This document shows positions 20,964-32,407 of a stretch of 64,000 nucleotides of DNA, piece by piece. Under the pieces are notes generated by a model. That model did not search any database. It was not told where the DNA came from and saw nothing but the letters and a program-made list of their open reading frames with translations. This DNA is from Acanthococcus lagerstroemiae (Eukaryota > Arthropoda > Insecta > Hemiptera > Eriococcidae): the NCBI GenBank assembly GCA_031841125.1, contig CM063112.1, positions 57,341,722 through 57,405,721 of the forward strand. The letters run 5' to 3'. The first letter of the stretch is position 1, and each line of letters begins with the position of its first letter. Made by a program: the position numbers and the translations under genes.

Positions 20964-21446
20964 AATATTTATTATAATATTAATTATGGATCAATAATAC
21001 GAATTATACATAGAAATTTAACATCAATAATTTTTATTTTTATTTTATTTCATTTAAAACGAAATTTAATATTTAAAACATTAATAAATTTAAATATATG
21101 AATAACTGGAATACTTATATTTTTAATTTTAATAATAATTTCTTTTCTTGGATATTCATTAATTTGAAATCAAATATCTTATTGAGCAATAATAGTTATT
21201 ACAAATTTTTTATCTTCAATTCCTTTATTAGGAAAAATTTTAATTAAATGAATTTGAGGAAACTTTAATATTAATATTATTTTAATTAATTGATTTTTTT
21301 CTATACATTTTTTATTACCAATAATTATTTTAATACTAATTTTAATTCATTTAATAATTTTACATTTAAATAAATCAACTAATCCTTTAGGAATTAATAA
21401 TAAATTAGATTTAATTAACTTAAACCCAATATTATTATTAAAAGAT
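20964..21446 (+). pseudogene. CYTB: Nuclear copy of mitochondrial cytochrome b, part 2
   Basis: Resumes the CytB frame cut at 15094. Recognisable segments are MMRIMHSN (one haem-ligand region), ILFHLKRNLMF, WNQMSYWAMMVITNFLSSIP, KWIWGNFNINI, FFSMHFLLPMIILMLILIHL and STNPLGI, all in canonical order. It ends around LLLKD (the TIKD block), so the C-terminal third is missing and the NUMT right boundary is near 21446. Confidence 0.9.
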
Positions 21447-22081
21447 GTGGCCCATTAGGAGTATGTTTGATATTTGAAAATTGTAATTTTGCAAATATAT
21501 CCTTTGATTGATTGATTAAAAAGATTTTTATTTTTTTATTATTATTTTAATAATTGAAACGAAAAGACCTGAAGCCTACTTGACTAGAATTATTATTATT
21601 TTTTTAATGTATATAATTATATTTGAATCCTTCCATTCCTTTACGAGAAGTAGAGAATACACGATATTTGGTTTATTAACAAGTTGAAGTTGAATACCTA
21701 GACTTGAAATAATTTTTTTTTTGAATATACGATTGTTGATAAGATTATTTGATAAAGGAGTTCTTAGATGTGATAAAACATAGAACTTACAGGATACTGG
21801 ATTATTGGAAGTCGAGTTGTGAGGGAGTGTTGGTTGGAGGTGGGCCCGTTCCTTAAGGAGTCAACTGTATTGGTGTTTGATGACGTCAGTGGTTTGTTTC
21901 CGAAGTTCCCGGTTCCGTGCAAGGTGTATAATAGTAGATATTAGATAAGCCGTGATGTTTGCTGTTTGCCTTTGCGATTGTTCTTTAATCATTTGAGTCT
22001 TTATTTTTGAAAAAAAAATATCAATTTGTTAATACTTAATAGCAAAGAAATCAAGAGTGTTTTAATCCTAATCTGGAGAAA
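21447..22081. other. Non-coding stretch between NUMT and P-family gene
   Basis: AT-rich, no coding support. It may hold the promoter of the downstream transposase gene. A tataatag-like run at about 21926 is followed by the first start codon about 150 bp later. P-type terminal inverted repeats were not found here. Confidence 0.4.
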
Positions 22082-25000
22082 ATGCCTGGAGTTGGAGTTG
22101 TTTGCGCCGTTACTGAATGCAATAATGCATCCACTCGTTGTCCAAAGGTTTCTTTTCATCGGTAAGTCTTCTTGTACAAGTCAGGTACATTTGCAATTCA
22201 TCAATTAATTGATCTTTCTAGGCTTGCTTTCTAGATTGAAGGTGACTCTAAATAAGAATTGATATCTCCTTGTAGCTTTCCTCGCGACTCGAAAATCCGC
22301 AAATTATGGATCAGCAAGTGCCAAAGAAAAGACAAATTCAACGTGGAGACGAGCAGGATTTGTAGCGAGCATTTTTCACCAGATAATTTTGAACGAAATC
22401 TAAGAGCAGAATTACTGGGGTTTGTCTCTATTATATTTTGAATATGATTAGTATTGCTCCGCATGAAATTGAGTTCTGAAATTTTGAATAGTTTATTGAT
22501 GGAACTGTCTCATGTTACAGACTTCCACTTACAAGAAAACTGAAACCAGGAGCAGCACCATTGCTGAAGTTACCAAGGTGTAAAAATGATAACATTTCAC
22601 CAAGCGTTGAATCAAGAAAGCGGCGTATGTCAGAAAAACTTGATAAAACGGTGAATTACTTTTTAATACATATCCTGATTTCTCTGCCACATGAATAAAA
22701 ATAGACTTATCACTTCATGATATTATTTTCACCACAGAAACACGAAGAAATGATCCGTGAACTAATTATCGAGGATGAAGTGCCAAATCGTGTGCCAATT
22801 CCTGAACCTGAACAAAATCCTGAACCAAACTGGCAAAATTTATATCAACAAGTACTAAAGCAGAATGAAGACTTGATTGAACAAATTAGGGTCAACAAAA
22901 AGAAGTTGGAAGAACTGTCTACAAAAGTAATCGAAGTATCTGAAAAAGCTGCTAAGTTCGAAAAATTGTCACAGACTCTGGAACAAGTATTTACTCCAAA
23001 TGAGTTAAGTTTGCTGATGGGAACCAAAAAGAAAGTGACGTGGACCACAGAAGAGATTTCGAAAGCATTTACTCTTCGTGTTCTGAGTAAACGAGCTTAT
23101 TTATACCTCCGAAATCAGCTTCACTATCCACTTCCGGGTTTGTTGGCGTAAAAGTAATTTCATTCTATCTAATACCGTTACAAATACGTAATATTAATTC
23201 ACGTGAATCGCATTGCTAATTTACAGGTATTTCAACTTTGAAAAATTGGGCGAGTAAAATAGATCTCCGTCATGGAATTTTCAAGGACGTTCTGCGAGCC
23301 ATGTCAGTTGCTAGTGTAAGCTATTCAGGAATGGAAAAATTGTGTGTCATTTCGTTTGATGAAATGAAAGTGTTGGAAACTTATGAATACGATGATCATG
23401 CGGATGAGTTTGTCGGAATTCATAAACAAATCCAGGTTGTAATCCTAGTTTTTGGCTGTCGAACATGCAGAATTTTGTAATTATAATTGTTTCAAAATTT
23501 TCAGGTTGTAATGGTCAGATCCTTATGCGGTAAATGGAAGCAACCCATTTATGCAGACTTCGATCAGAAAATGACGCCAGATATTCTGCTGAACCTAATT
23601 AAACGTTTACACGATATCGGATACACGGTGTTTTGTTGCGTTAGCGACTGTGGCGGTGGAAATGTTGGTCTCTGGAGACAAATGAACATAACTGTCGACC
23701 AACCATATTTTTTACACCCCATTACTAGTGTGAAAATCGTCTACATGCCAGATACACCACACCTTCTCAAACTTCTGCGAAACTGGTTCCTTGACACTGG
23801 TTTTACCTTGGGTGATGGAAGTATTATTGATAAAACTCCTGTCCAGGAATTGTTGTCGTTGTGTACTTCAGAAGTGACCCGTTGAAGATTTTCCCACTAA
23901 AAACATGAAAATCTAGTTGCGCTGCGTACACGTATTAGAGTGGAAATGCCACTACGACCTTTTGTCTTTTCAAAGAAAACGCACGCGCATGGAATGCGAA
24001 TGTCAGTGGCGCTATGCCGACGACGTATCTTTACTACCACTCTTGCATCTAACCCCGTTTTGTATACAGAGCTCATCAATGTAGTAGTGGAAGTGGTTTT
24101 CCGAATGCGTTCCACTTGGATACGCACATCAAAATCTTCAACGGGGACAGTTTGTCACAAGTTGAAAGAGCACCATCTCACTTGTGAAGGTAGTCAGCGA
24201 CAAAACGTGAGCCTTGCAGCTCAGTTGGTATCTAATTCTGTGGGTACAGCATTATGCCACTATAAACCGGGAAAAAATGTGGTTCTTGCCTCAAATACTG
24301 GCAAGTTTCTCATCACAATGAACAAGTGGTTTGATCTAATGAACGTATATACGCCGAAGCCGACTGTTCCGCACCAGACAGCATATGGTTTAAGACTGGA
24401 AGAACAGAACCAGTTATTACAAGAAGTTTATAGAATGATCTCTCAAATGCGGTGTAATGGAAAGAAATCATTGCAATTGTTTCAAAAAGGTAAGTTTTTC
24501 ATTTATTTTTCATTTGTTAGCTGACTCGGATCCAATTTTAATGATGAGTATATTCATTGCAGGCATTTTAATGGGCTGTGTTGCATTACCGATTTTACTT
24601 GCAAATGTGGCCGAATATGGAGTAAAATATATTTTAACCCACAAACTCAATCAAGACGTTTTGGAAAGCCTTTTTGGCCAGTTACGGTCAAAAGGGGGGT
24701 TGCATGATCATCCTGCTCCGCTCAATGCGCTCTACAGACTGCGCCTAGTCATATTAGGTAAAACTCCGGGAATCCTTCAACGCAACATGAATATTCAGGA
24801 TTCAGATGCGCAAAAAATGCCAGAAGAAGATTTTGTATTCGCTGCGGCTCTTCGTCGTGCTGGCGTTAAGCCTGTTGTGGATGAAGAATACTTCGTGAAT
24901 AATCTAACAGACACTGAGACTACAGATACAGAAAGTGAAGCGAGTGAATGGAGTAAGTATCAAACTAATAAAGACAGATCAAGTTTTCAAGTGCTCTAAA

Positions 25001-25276
25001 ATAATGAGAATGATTTCAATGTTTCATCAAACTACTATAGACAGACTAAGTTTCTAAGTGCTCTAAATTTTCAATATTTCAGGTATTGCATCCAACATAG
25101 ATAATGAACACAATTTTAGTGAAATAAACAAAGATGGTATAGAGTATTTAGCTGGTTGGGTGGCGCATAAGTATCGGAAAAAGTATCCAGACTTGGGAAG
25201 TACGAGTCCAACAAACTTTGACCACAATTACCAGACACCGTCCTGGATTCAGCATTTGTCATTTGGTAAATGGTAA
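22082..25276 (+). pseudogene. THAP-domain P-family transposase gene, eight exons, interrupted by a MITE
   Basis: Exons with GT/AG borders: 22082-22161, 22276-22419, 22521-22650, 22738-23137, 23227-23435, 23505-24489 (holding a MITE at 23878-24145), 24563-24952 and 25083-25276. Spliced and without the MITE it is about 750 residues, the usual size of P/THAP9 transposases. Residues 1-75 are a THAP zinc finger (CAVTEC, FPRDSKIRKLW, ICSEHF). A coiled-coil segment follows (QNEDLIEQIRVNKKKLEEL). The RNase H-like core shows ISFDEMKVL, CVSDCGGGN, MPDTPHLLKLLRN and NQDVLESLFGQLRSKGG. The C-terminus stops at SWIQHLSFG, just where related proteins continue with a GGL motif, so a short tail is lost. The MITE adds in-frame stops. 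Confidence 0.8.
23878..24145. mobile_element. 268-bp MITE with 15-bp perfect TIRs in exon 6 of the P-family gene
   Basis: Termini cccgttgaagatttt and aaaatcttcaacggg are perfect inverted repeats, flanked by the dinucleotide ga (23876-23877 and 24146-24147). Taking out the element and one ga keeps the transposase frame open. There is no coding capacity. The short non-TA duplication does not fit Tc1/mariner or hAT, so the superfamily is unassigned. Confidence 0.8.
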
Positions 25277-25581
25277 ATATATTAACGAAAAGAAAAAAGA
25301 AATAGGATTGAATGGAAGAGATGCACCAAGAGGAGTTAAGGATAATGATGAGATAATTATTAAAAATAAGAAGTAATTCAAGTTGGTTCATTTTGAACAT
25401 ATTTTATGAAAGTTTATTTATTGAACCTACATTTTAGACATATATTTCAACATGATGTAATTTGGACATATTTTAAGAAGCTATTGGGAAGGATTTAGAC
25501 AGTTTTTGGAAAGGTTTTATGTCTAACATGTTCTTAATAAATTTATTTAAAAAAAATTTTTCTATATAAATAAATTAAAAA
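25277..25581. other. Boundary between P-family gene and AT-rich polB region
   Basis: Composition changes from moderate GC to very AT-rich. A short open stretch ends in NGRDAPRGVKDNDEIIIKNKK (about 25310-25377), in a different frame from the transposase. It has no recognisable function. No terminal inverted repeat of either neighbour was found. Confidence 0.4.
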
Positions 25582-25893
25582 ATGGAGTTGTCTAATAAAC
25601 TCAAAACAATTTTAAAAATAGTAGAAACATATGACATTTGTCATTGTTCAAAGTGTAAACAAATAAAAAAAATAAGTGAATTCAATAAAAATCAACATTG
25701 GTGTAAAGAATGTAGAAATGAAATAATGAAAAAGTATATAGATAGTAAAAAGTTCATTGAGAATGAGAAGCAGTGTGAGTGTGGAAGGATAGTTAAAGTT
25801 TTAAGCTATAATGCTCATCTAAAGTCAAATTATCATAAAAGAAGACTTGAATTAACAAAAGAGAACAGTTTTGTCTTAATTCCAGCTCAATAA
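25582..25893 (+). CDS. 103-residue zinc-binding ORF beside polB
   Basis: Cys pairs CSKC (about residue 25) and CKEC (about 44) frame a 17-residue spacer containing ISEFNKNQHW, the layout of HNH/recombination-endonuclease-like zinc ribbons. A second set, CECG with a downstream H-x5-H in YNAHLKSNYHKRRL, could bind another zinc. It is Lys-rich, with no stop and the same base composition as the polymerase gene 230 bp downstream. A catalytic HNH triad is not evident, so a DNA-binding role is as likely as a nuclease. Function unassigned. Confidence 0.55.
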   Translation: MELSNKLKTILKIVETYDICHCSKCKQIKKISEFNKNQHWCKECRNEIMKKYIDSKKFIENEKQCECGRIVKVLSYNAHLKSNYHKRRLELTKENSFVLIPAQ

Positions 25894-26119
25894 TAATAAT
25901 GAATCTAAATCTCCGATATACATATGTATTTTTGATTGTCCAGTTCTTCTTTTTGAAAGCTAACTTATTCTTAATTACCTAACTCAATAATATTATTAAA
26001 ATATAAAAAATGTATGAAATATTTATGAAAAAATTGTAAACAAGAAGAAAAAAATTTCTTATTAAAATTTTTGTCTAATAAATAAAATAATAAAATTGAA
26101 ATTGTCAATATAAAAGAAT

Positions 26120-27583
26120 ATGACTACTATAAAACAATTAAGAAACCTTGCAAAAGGTAGAAACATAAACGGCTATAGTAAAATGAGGAAAGCTGATTTA
26201 CTCAGAGTATTGAATATTGAACCACCAACCAAGACCCCAACAGTGAAAGATTTAAGAAGGATCGCAAAGGGGAAAAATATAAAAGAGTACTATAAAATGA
26301 AGAAAACTGATTTAATTGAGACAATAAGAAGACACAATGAAATTTTAAATGAGGCATTTCCATTTGAGGATTCATTCTTTCAACCAGAATCAGAAAACCC
26401 AGAAAATAAACCTCATCTTATAGAAATTCAAGAACCTAGATCTTGGTTTATTAGAAAATTTAATGCCTATTCATCTGATTATACTATTACAATTAAAAAT
26501 ACAGAATTAATAGAGGAGCCCTCAAAAGGTGAACAGGTAGATTTAATAACTACAGCTCTTGAAGAAATGATTGAAGTAGCTAAAAAGCGTACTAATTTCA
26601 GAATTAGTGACAGAATAAATATTGTTATAAGAAACCCTATACTTCATTATCCAATATCAACAGGATATCAAAGAGGAAATTCAACTCAAGATTTAATACA
26701 AATATTAATGGAAACTATTTCAAGAATCTTGACATCAAATGAAGAACTTGATTTAACAAATTCTATTTTTAATATACATATAATTGCAATGCCTCAAGGT
26801 GCAAAGCCAAAAGGTAGTAAAATTTTGAATTTAGCTGAAGCTAAACAAACAAAGAATTCTATTGTACAAATTAAAAATAAAGATAATTTATGTTGTCCTA
26901 GAGCTGTAGTTGTAGTATTAACCTACCCTGAAGAAAATCCACCAATTACAACAATATTTAACAAGATATTTTCAAAAAATGAAATTACATATATTCGCAA
27001 TGGAAGAAAATTACAAACAGATCTGACAATTGAATTATGTAATCAACTTAGTGATTATAACCAGGAAGGTTTTACATTAGATGATATTAAAAATCTAGAA
27101 AAATTAATAAACATTCAGATAATTGTAATTTGTGCTGAAAATTTCAATTCAGTTATATATAAAGGCCCAGAAAAAGGTATAAAAGTATATTTATATAAAA
27201 ATGGAAATCATTTTGATATAATTTCTAAAATGTCTGCTTTCCTTGGATCAAGTTATTATTGTCATAAGTGTAATAAACCATATAATAACAAAGATCAACA
27301 TAAGTGCAAAGAAGATGTGAGAAAATGTATATTATGTCTTCAGGAAGAACATGCTACAAAAAGGAAAATTTTCTGCAAAGATTGTAATAGGTATTGTTAT
27401 AATCAAGATTGTTTTGACAATCATCAGGAAGTCTGTGATACTGTATTCAAATGTTTGGCTTGTAATAAAATTTGTAAACGAAATGAGGAACACAGATGTG
27501 GAATTGAGGAATGTAGAAATTGTTGGCAAGAAGTGGAAATAAAGACTCATAAATGTTATATGCAATGGAAAAGACAAAAATGA
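26120..27583 (+). pseudogene. N-terminal module of a Polinton/adintovirus-type DNA polymerase B
   Basis: 487 residues. Residues 6-31 and 43-70 are two SAP/Rho-N-like helix-extended-helix repeats (LRNLAKGRNINGYSKMRKAD, LRRIAKGKNIKEYYKMKKTD). A domain with KNKDNLCCPRAVVVVL and, 115 residues on, NGNHFDII follows. This pairs a Cys with a later His in the manner of the OTU-like segment of related viral and transposon polymerases (inference). The C-terminal 110 residues hold a Cys/His cluster (CHKC, CILCLQEEH, CKDC, CLACNKICKRNEEHRC). In relatives this leads directly into the exonuclease domain. Here TGA (27581) and TAG codons plus a frameshift near 27800 intervene, and a third SAP-like repeat (27650-27740) lies in that gap. 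Confidence 0.65.
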
Positions 27584-27761
27584 GGTAGATGCAAAAGAGA
27601 AATATGTTTATGTAAAGGTAATTTTGAGTAGTTTGTTAAACCTATAAATGACTATAATCTAAATGAGTTGAAAGCAAAAGCCAAAGAAGAAAAAATACCT
27701 GGGTTTGAAAAAATGAATAAACTGGAATTACTAAATAGATTAAATCCATTTCCTTTCACAA

Positions 27762-28945
27762 ATGAAATTTTTGGAGAAGAAGGAAAAAAAAATACCTGCC
27801 TGTACTTACACTGAAAAATATAAATTCTTTGATTACGAGGCGCAACAAGAGACTGGGACTCATATACCTAATTTAGTGATTGTTTGTAACTCTGAAGGTA
27901 CTGAAAATAAATTCAAAACAAATGATGAATTTTGTAAATGGTTAATATCAAAGGAACATAGAGATTATACATTCATAGCACATTATGCAAAAGGTTATGA
28001 TTTGCAGTTTATATTGAAATATTGCGTTGAAAATACTCTGAAACCTTATACAGTTTATAATGGAACAAAACTTATGCTACTGGAAATACCTTCTATAAGA
28101 TTGAAAATTATTGACAGTAGTAATTTTGTTCAAGGACCTCTGAGTGATTTTCCAAAAACATTTGGATTAATTGAATTAAAAAAGGGTTACTTTCCACACT
28201 TATTTAATACTAAGGAAAATGAGAATTATGTAGGACCAATCCCAGACAAGAAGTATTATAATTACAATCAAATGAAACCGGAGGTTAGGAAAAAATTTTT
28301 AGAGTGGTATTTACAAAAAGTTCACGAAAATTACATTTTTGATATGAATAAAGAGCTTCCAGAATATTGTGAGTCAGATGTAGATATTTTAAGAAAAGGT
28401 TGTATGCAATTGAGAGAAGACTTTCTAGATATTGCTAATATAGATCCCTTCCAATATTTGACAATAGCTAGTGTTTGTATGGCTATCTACAGGTCTAAAT
28501 ATATATGGAATAATACAATAGCTGTTGTAGATGAACCTATAGAAGAAAAATATTTGAAACAATCTATAAGCTGGTTAAATAGTCTTAGAAATCCTAATAT
28601 AAAACACGCTTTAAACGGTGGCGAACAAATGATTTGTGGAGCAAAAGTTGATGGTTTTGATGAGAATACCAATACAGTATATCAATATCATGGTTGTTTC
28701 TGGCATGGATGTCAAAAATGTTTTAGTGAGGATACAATAAATAATGTAAATAAGGAAGAAATGGGTGACTTGTATGAAAAAACAAAGGAAAGAAGTAATC
28801 TGATAAAGAAGGCTGGATATAATTTAGTAGAGATGTGGGAGTGTAAATGGTTTAAATCAACAGATTATAAGCATAGTGAAAAACCAGAAATAATTGAACC
28901 TTTGAATCCAAGGGATGCATTTTTTGGGGGAAGAACTAATACATT
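27762..28945 (+). pseudogene. DNA polymerase B, 3'-5' exonuclease and N-terminal palm part, cut by gypsy 1
   Basis: ExoI is present as FFDYEAQQETGTHIPNLV. ExoII reads AHYAKGYDLQF, where relatives usually have Asn before the Lys-Gly region. ExoIII is YCESDVDIL. The stretch YQYHGCFWHGC is a hallmark of this protein-primed polymerase family. The frame is abruptly ended by the left LTR of gypsy 1 at 28946 and continues in the same phase after 34011, as shown by the 4-bp duplication catt. The family replicates linear DNA with a terminal protein. This copy is broken. Confidence 0.75.
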
Positions 28946-29304
28946 TGTAAGATTCAACACAAAAATAGAAAGAGGCGAAAATAGATCGATAAATTTATTT
29001 TAATTATGGAATTTACAGAAATAAATTCAAAACGAAGCTATTTTCGCGGTGGAGGAAAGCAGTGAGAAAACACTAAACGAAAGCTATGAACAACGTTCGG
29101 CAACTGCCTTCGAAAATGTTGTATTCAAAAGACTCGATCGAGAGGGAATAATACAAAGTTGATAACCAGATAGCACAAAGATGGTTGAATCATGATTGAA
29201 CGGGTGAGAGCGAGAAATGTGGATAAGAAAATAATGCACGATATGACAGGGCAGAAAAAGGCAAGAGTCAATGATCTATCAGAGATAGACCGGTGACTCG
29301 TACA
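28946..29304 (-). repeat. Gypsy 1 LTR (3' LTR of the minus-strand element)
   Basis: 359 bp, TG...CA on the plus strand. It differs from its partner at three positions (in cactaaacg, gaacgggtg and gagcgagaa). Confidence 0.9.
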
Positions 29305-29366
29305 TCCCCCCATCCCAGTCATTTTGAGCCGAGAAGGAAAAGGGAAAAAGGAAATTAAGATCGAGG

Positions 29367-30657
29367 TTACAAATCATGTTTAAGCATTTTGCTAATGTGG
29401 TATATACGTTTGCGAAAATTACCAGAGCCCACATCAACTTCAAATACAGAATCACATAACTTATTGGTAATAATGAATGGCCCTAAACAAACAGGATCGA
29501 GCTTATTTCTATTGAGTTTACTGCCATTATCAATGTAAACAGATTCACCAATAGAAAAAGAAATATCAGATATTCGAGAATCATAACGGGACTTATTATA
29601 ATTATGACTATTAATGGAATTACGCAGGGCTATTAGAAGAGGGAGAATCAAGAGGAGAAGGGAGAAGAGAGGAAGAGGAACCATTTAGAAGATAAGCGGG
29701 AGAGAAAGTCGTTATACTGTGAGGGGTGGAATTATATTGAGCGACACATTTAGAGGCAATGGTGGTCCAAGAGGGAGAGGAGGAGAGAGAAGGATCATTA
29801 CGATGATAACGAATACGATTAACCAGGGTCTGATTTAATCGCTCATTGAGGCCGTTAGAGAAGGGGGAATCGACAGCAACAAAAACGTGGTTAATGCCAT
29901 TCTCCCGACAATAGGATTCAAACTCGTCAGAAGACAGGCCGCCATACTGATCAGTCAACAATGTACCGATCTGATGATGATGTTGGACCGAGTCAATAAG
30001 CTTGATCATATCCTTGGCGGATTGACCTTTTGAAGAAGATATAAAAGCATAATGGGATAAGTGATCAGCTAAAAGATGAAGATAACGGTGTGAGGATCCA
30101 TAGCCACCAAAGCCCCCAATAGTGTCTAAGGACATGATTTCGTAGGGTGCGGTAGTGGGACCGAGGAATCCTAATTTACCGGCCGGTTTCAAACGGCGAG
30201 TTTTATTTAGTATACATGTTTCACAAGAGCGACAAAAGACGCGAACAAGTGCTGTCATATGCGGAAAATAAAAATATTTGCGTAATATTAGGAGGACATG
30301 TTTTGGGCCGATATGGCCGTAATCAACGTGTATCATACGAACAAGTTCTTTGCCAAAAGAGTGATTAACAACAATAAGTTTACGACCGTTAATAGTACGA
30401 AAAACAACGTCAGAAATGATCTCGTTGGTAGGTAAACAGGTTACCAATTGTTGAGCATTTCGGAGCGAGTCGATTGAGAGAACATTGACATACGGTAAAA
30501 TAGGTTTGGTATGCGAAGAAATGCTTTTGAGAACCGGGTTCCTCGATAAACAGTCTGCTTCAGAGTTACGGGATCCCGGACGATAAATAACCTGGAAGTC
30601 GAACTGAAGGAGTTCCTGAGCCAAATCACCCAGTTCCTCATCGGTGCGAGCTTTCAA
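29367..30657 (-). pseudogene. Gypsy 1 RNase H end and integrase, one frameshift
   Basis: Opens with the end of RNase H (FQVIYRPGSRNSEADCLSRN). The integrase zinc finger shows YGHIGPKH then CRSCETC. The catalytic residues lie in MSLDTIGGFGG, LLTDQYGGLS and NGLNERLNQT (D, D, E). The frame is lost near 29640 and the C-terminal GPF/Y-like part (SYIDNG-type region, LGPFIITNKLCDSVFEV) runs to 29367. It belongs to the same polyprotein as the upstream frame that ends at 30683. Confidence 0.85.
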
Positions 30658-30682
30658 ATTTAGCTTTTCCAGGGGCTTATGA

Positions 30683-32407
30683 TCAGTGATTACTTGAAAT
30701 TTCCAACCGATAAGCCAAAAGCACCAGTAGCGGATAGCTTCCTGAATACCTAGCTAAACTCTCTATGTAAATAGCTTTTTTTTTTGACTGAGTCGCTGAT
30801 AATTTTCGAGAGAAGTACGCAACTGGCTTCTCTAAGCCGTCTGGCTGTTTTTGTTTGAGAACTGCGCCTATTCCTATGCCACTGGCATCAGTGTAGATAG
30901 AAATAGGTTTGGCTGGATCGAAAATTGCGAGAATGGGTGCGGACGTCAGTAAGCATTTTACATAATCAAACGAGTTTTGACATTCAGAGGACCAGACAAA
31001 TGGGACATTTTTGCAGAGAAGGTTATGAAAGGGTTCCAGGAGAAATGCAGATTGCGGGATGAACTTACAATAAAAGTTTATTTTTCCTAAAAATTCTCGA
31101 ATATTACGACGAGTAGTCGGAACTGGAAAATCATTGATGGCTGTAAGGTTATCAGAGAGCGGCTGAACAAAATTGGGGCCAATGCGGTGGCCTAAATATT
31201 CAATAATCTGAAGGGCAAAATTACATTTTACGAACTTTAACATAAAGCCCTCGGCCTGAATGGCTTGAAAAACAAGTTTTAAATGCCGAAGATGTTCCTT
31301 AAAAGTACGAGAAAATATTAATACATCATTGAGATAATTAACTGCGAAGTCGGTGAGACCATATTTACGTAGAATACTGGATAAAATGCGTTGGAACGTA
31401 GCAGGCGCAGTTTTCAGCCCGAAGGGCATCGAGTACGACCACTCGAAATGTCCCTGCTGAGTGACAAACGCTGTTTTAGGTCGATCCTCCGGGTTGATGG
31501 GAATCGACCAAAAAGCAGAGTTTATGTCCACAGCAGAAAACCACGAGCAGCCCCGAGTCCGGGTAATAATTTTGTCGATCAACGGGAAGGGTTGACTCTC
31601 AGGGACCACAATTTTGTTGAGATCCCTGTAGTCAATGCACATCCGCGTCTTCTCTTTCTTACTACCTACACCGGTTTTTTTGTATTGCATGGTGACAGGT
31701 GACGCATAAGGCGACGACAACTGTCTAATCATACCGTGATTCAATAATTCCTGAACCTGCCGTTCAATCTCTGCCTGATCCTCGAAAGAGCATCTGTAAG
31801 GCCTTTTTGAGACATAACGGTCTTCGGAGAGGGAAATATGCGCCTGAAAATTACGAACATTTCCAACGTCAAAAGCATCTAAAGCAAAAAGAGAAATATG
31901 CGAAAGAAGAAATTTTTGTAATAGATTTTGCTGTTCATTATTTAAATGAGAAAGTTTAGACATTAATAGTTCCTGAGGAACGCGTAAATTATTAATATTG
32001 GTGGAATTTACATTAGGAGTGTTTGAAGGTTGCACCACCGGAGAGAAAATAATACGCTTTTCTGGTGCACCAACACTCTGCAAGATATTTAATTTATCAT
32101 CCAATGAGAGATTGAAGGACGGTATGGTATCTAAACCGAGCACAACATCAAATTTCACAGAATTGACAATATAAAGAAGAACTGTTGACGAAATTGAAGA
32201 AACAGTAAGGTTCACAAGAGAAATTCCGAGAATATCCTGAGCTCCACCCAAAGTTTGAAAACGCAAATTCAAAGGGAAAAAATTTTGTATAGTGTTATTA
32301 TCAACAAATTTTTTTGAAAGAAGAGATATATTCAAACCGGGGTCAAATAGGCCTTTCCCATCATAACCTTTGAAAGAGACATCAATAACTAAGAGTGGAG
32401 GGATCAC
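30683..32407 (-). pseudogene. Gypsy 1 pol: protease, reverse transcriptase (YLND), RNase H start
   Basis: 574 residues in the -1 frame relative to gag. The protease near the N-terminus has FDPGLN where DSG or DTG is usual. The reverse transcriptase shows CIDYRDLNKIVVPESQPFPL, FSAVDINSAFWSI, MPFGLKTAPATFQRI and, at about residue 355, NYLNDVLIF. The sister element at 40514-43531 has NYIDDILIF, so the first catalytic Asp of YxDD is Asn here. RNase H begins at ISIYTDASGIGIGAVL. The frame breaks near 30755 and RNase H continues in another frame. With both active sites altered, this copy is unlikely to make a working enzyme. Confidence 0.88.

Noticed and set aside
22026..22208. Short plus-strand frame overlapping the start of the P-family gene
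   Set aside because: It is out of phase with the THAP exon and runs into the intron; the 22082 start gives the THAP motif.
29125..29322. 65-residue frame in the gypsy 1 LTR (also at 33828-34010)
   Set aside because: It lies inside the LTR and is repeated only because the LTR is; there is no supporting motif.
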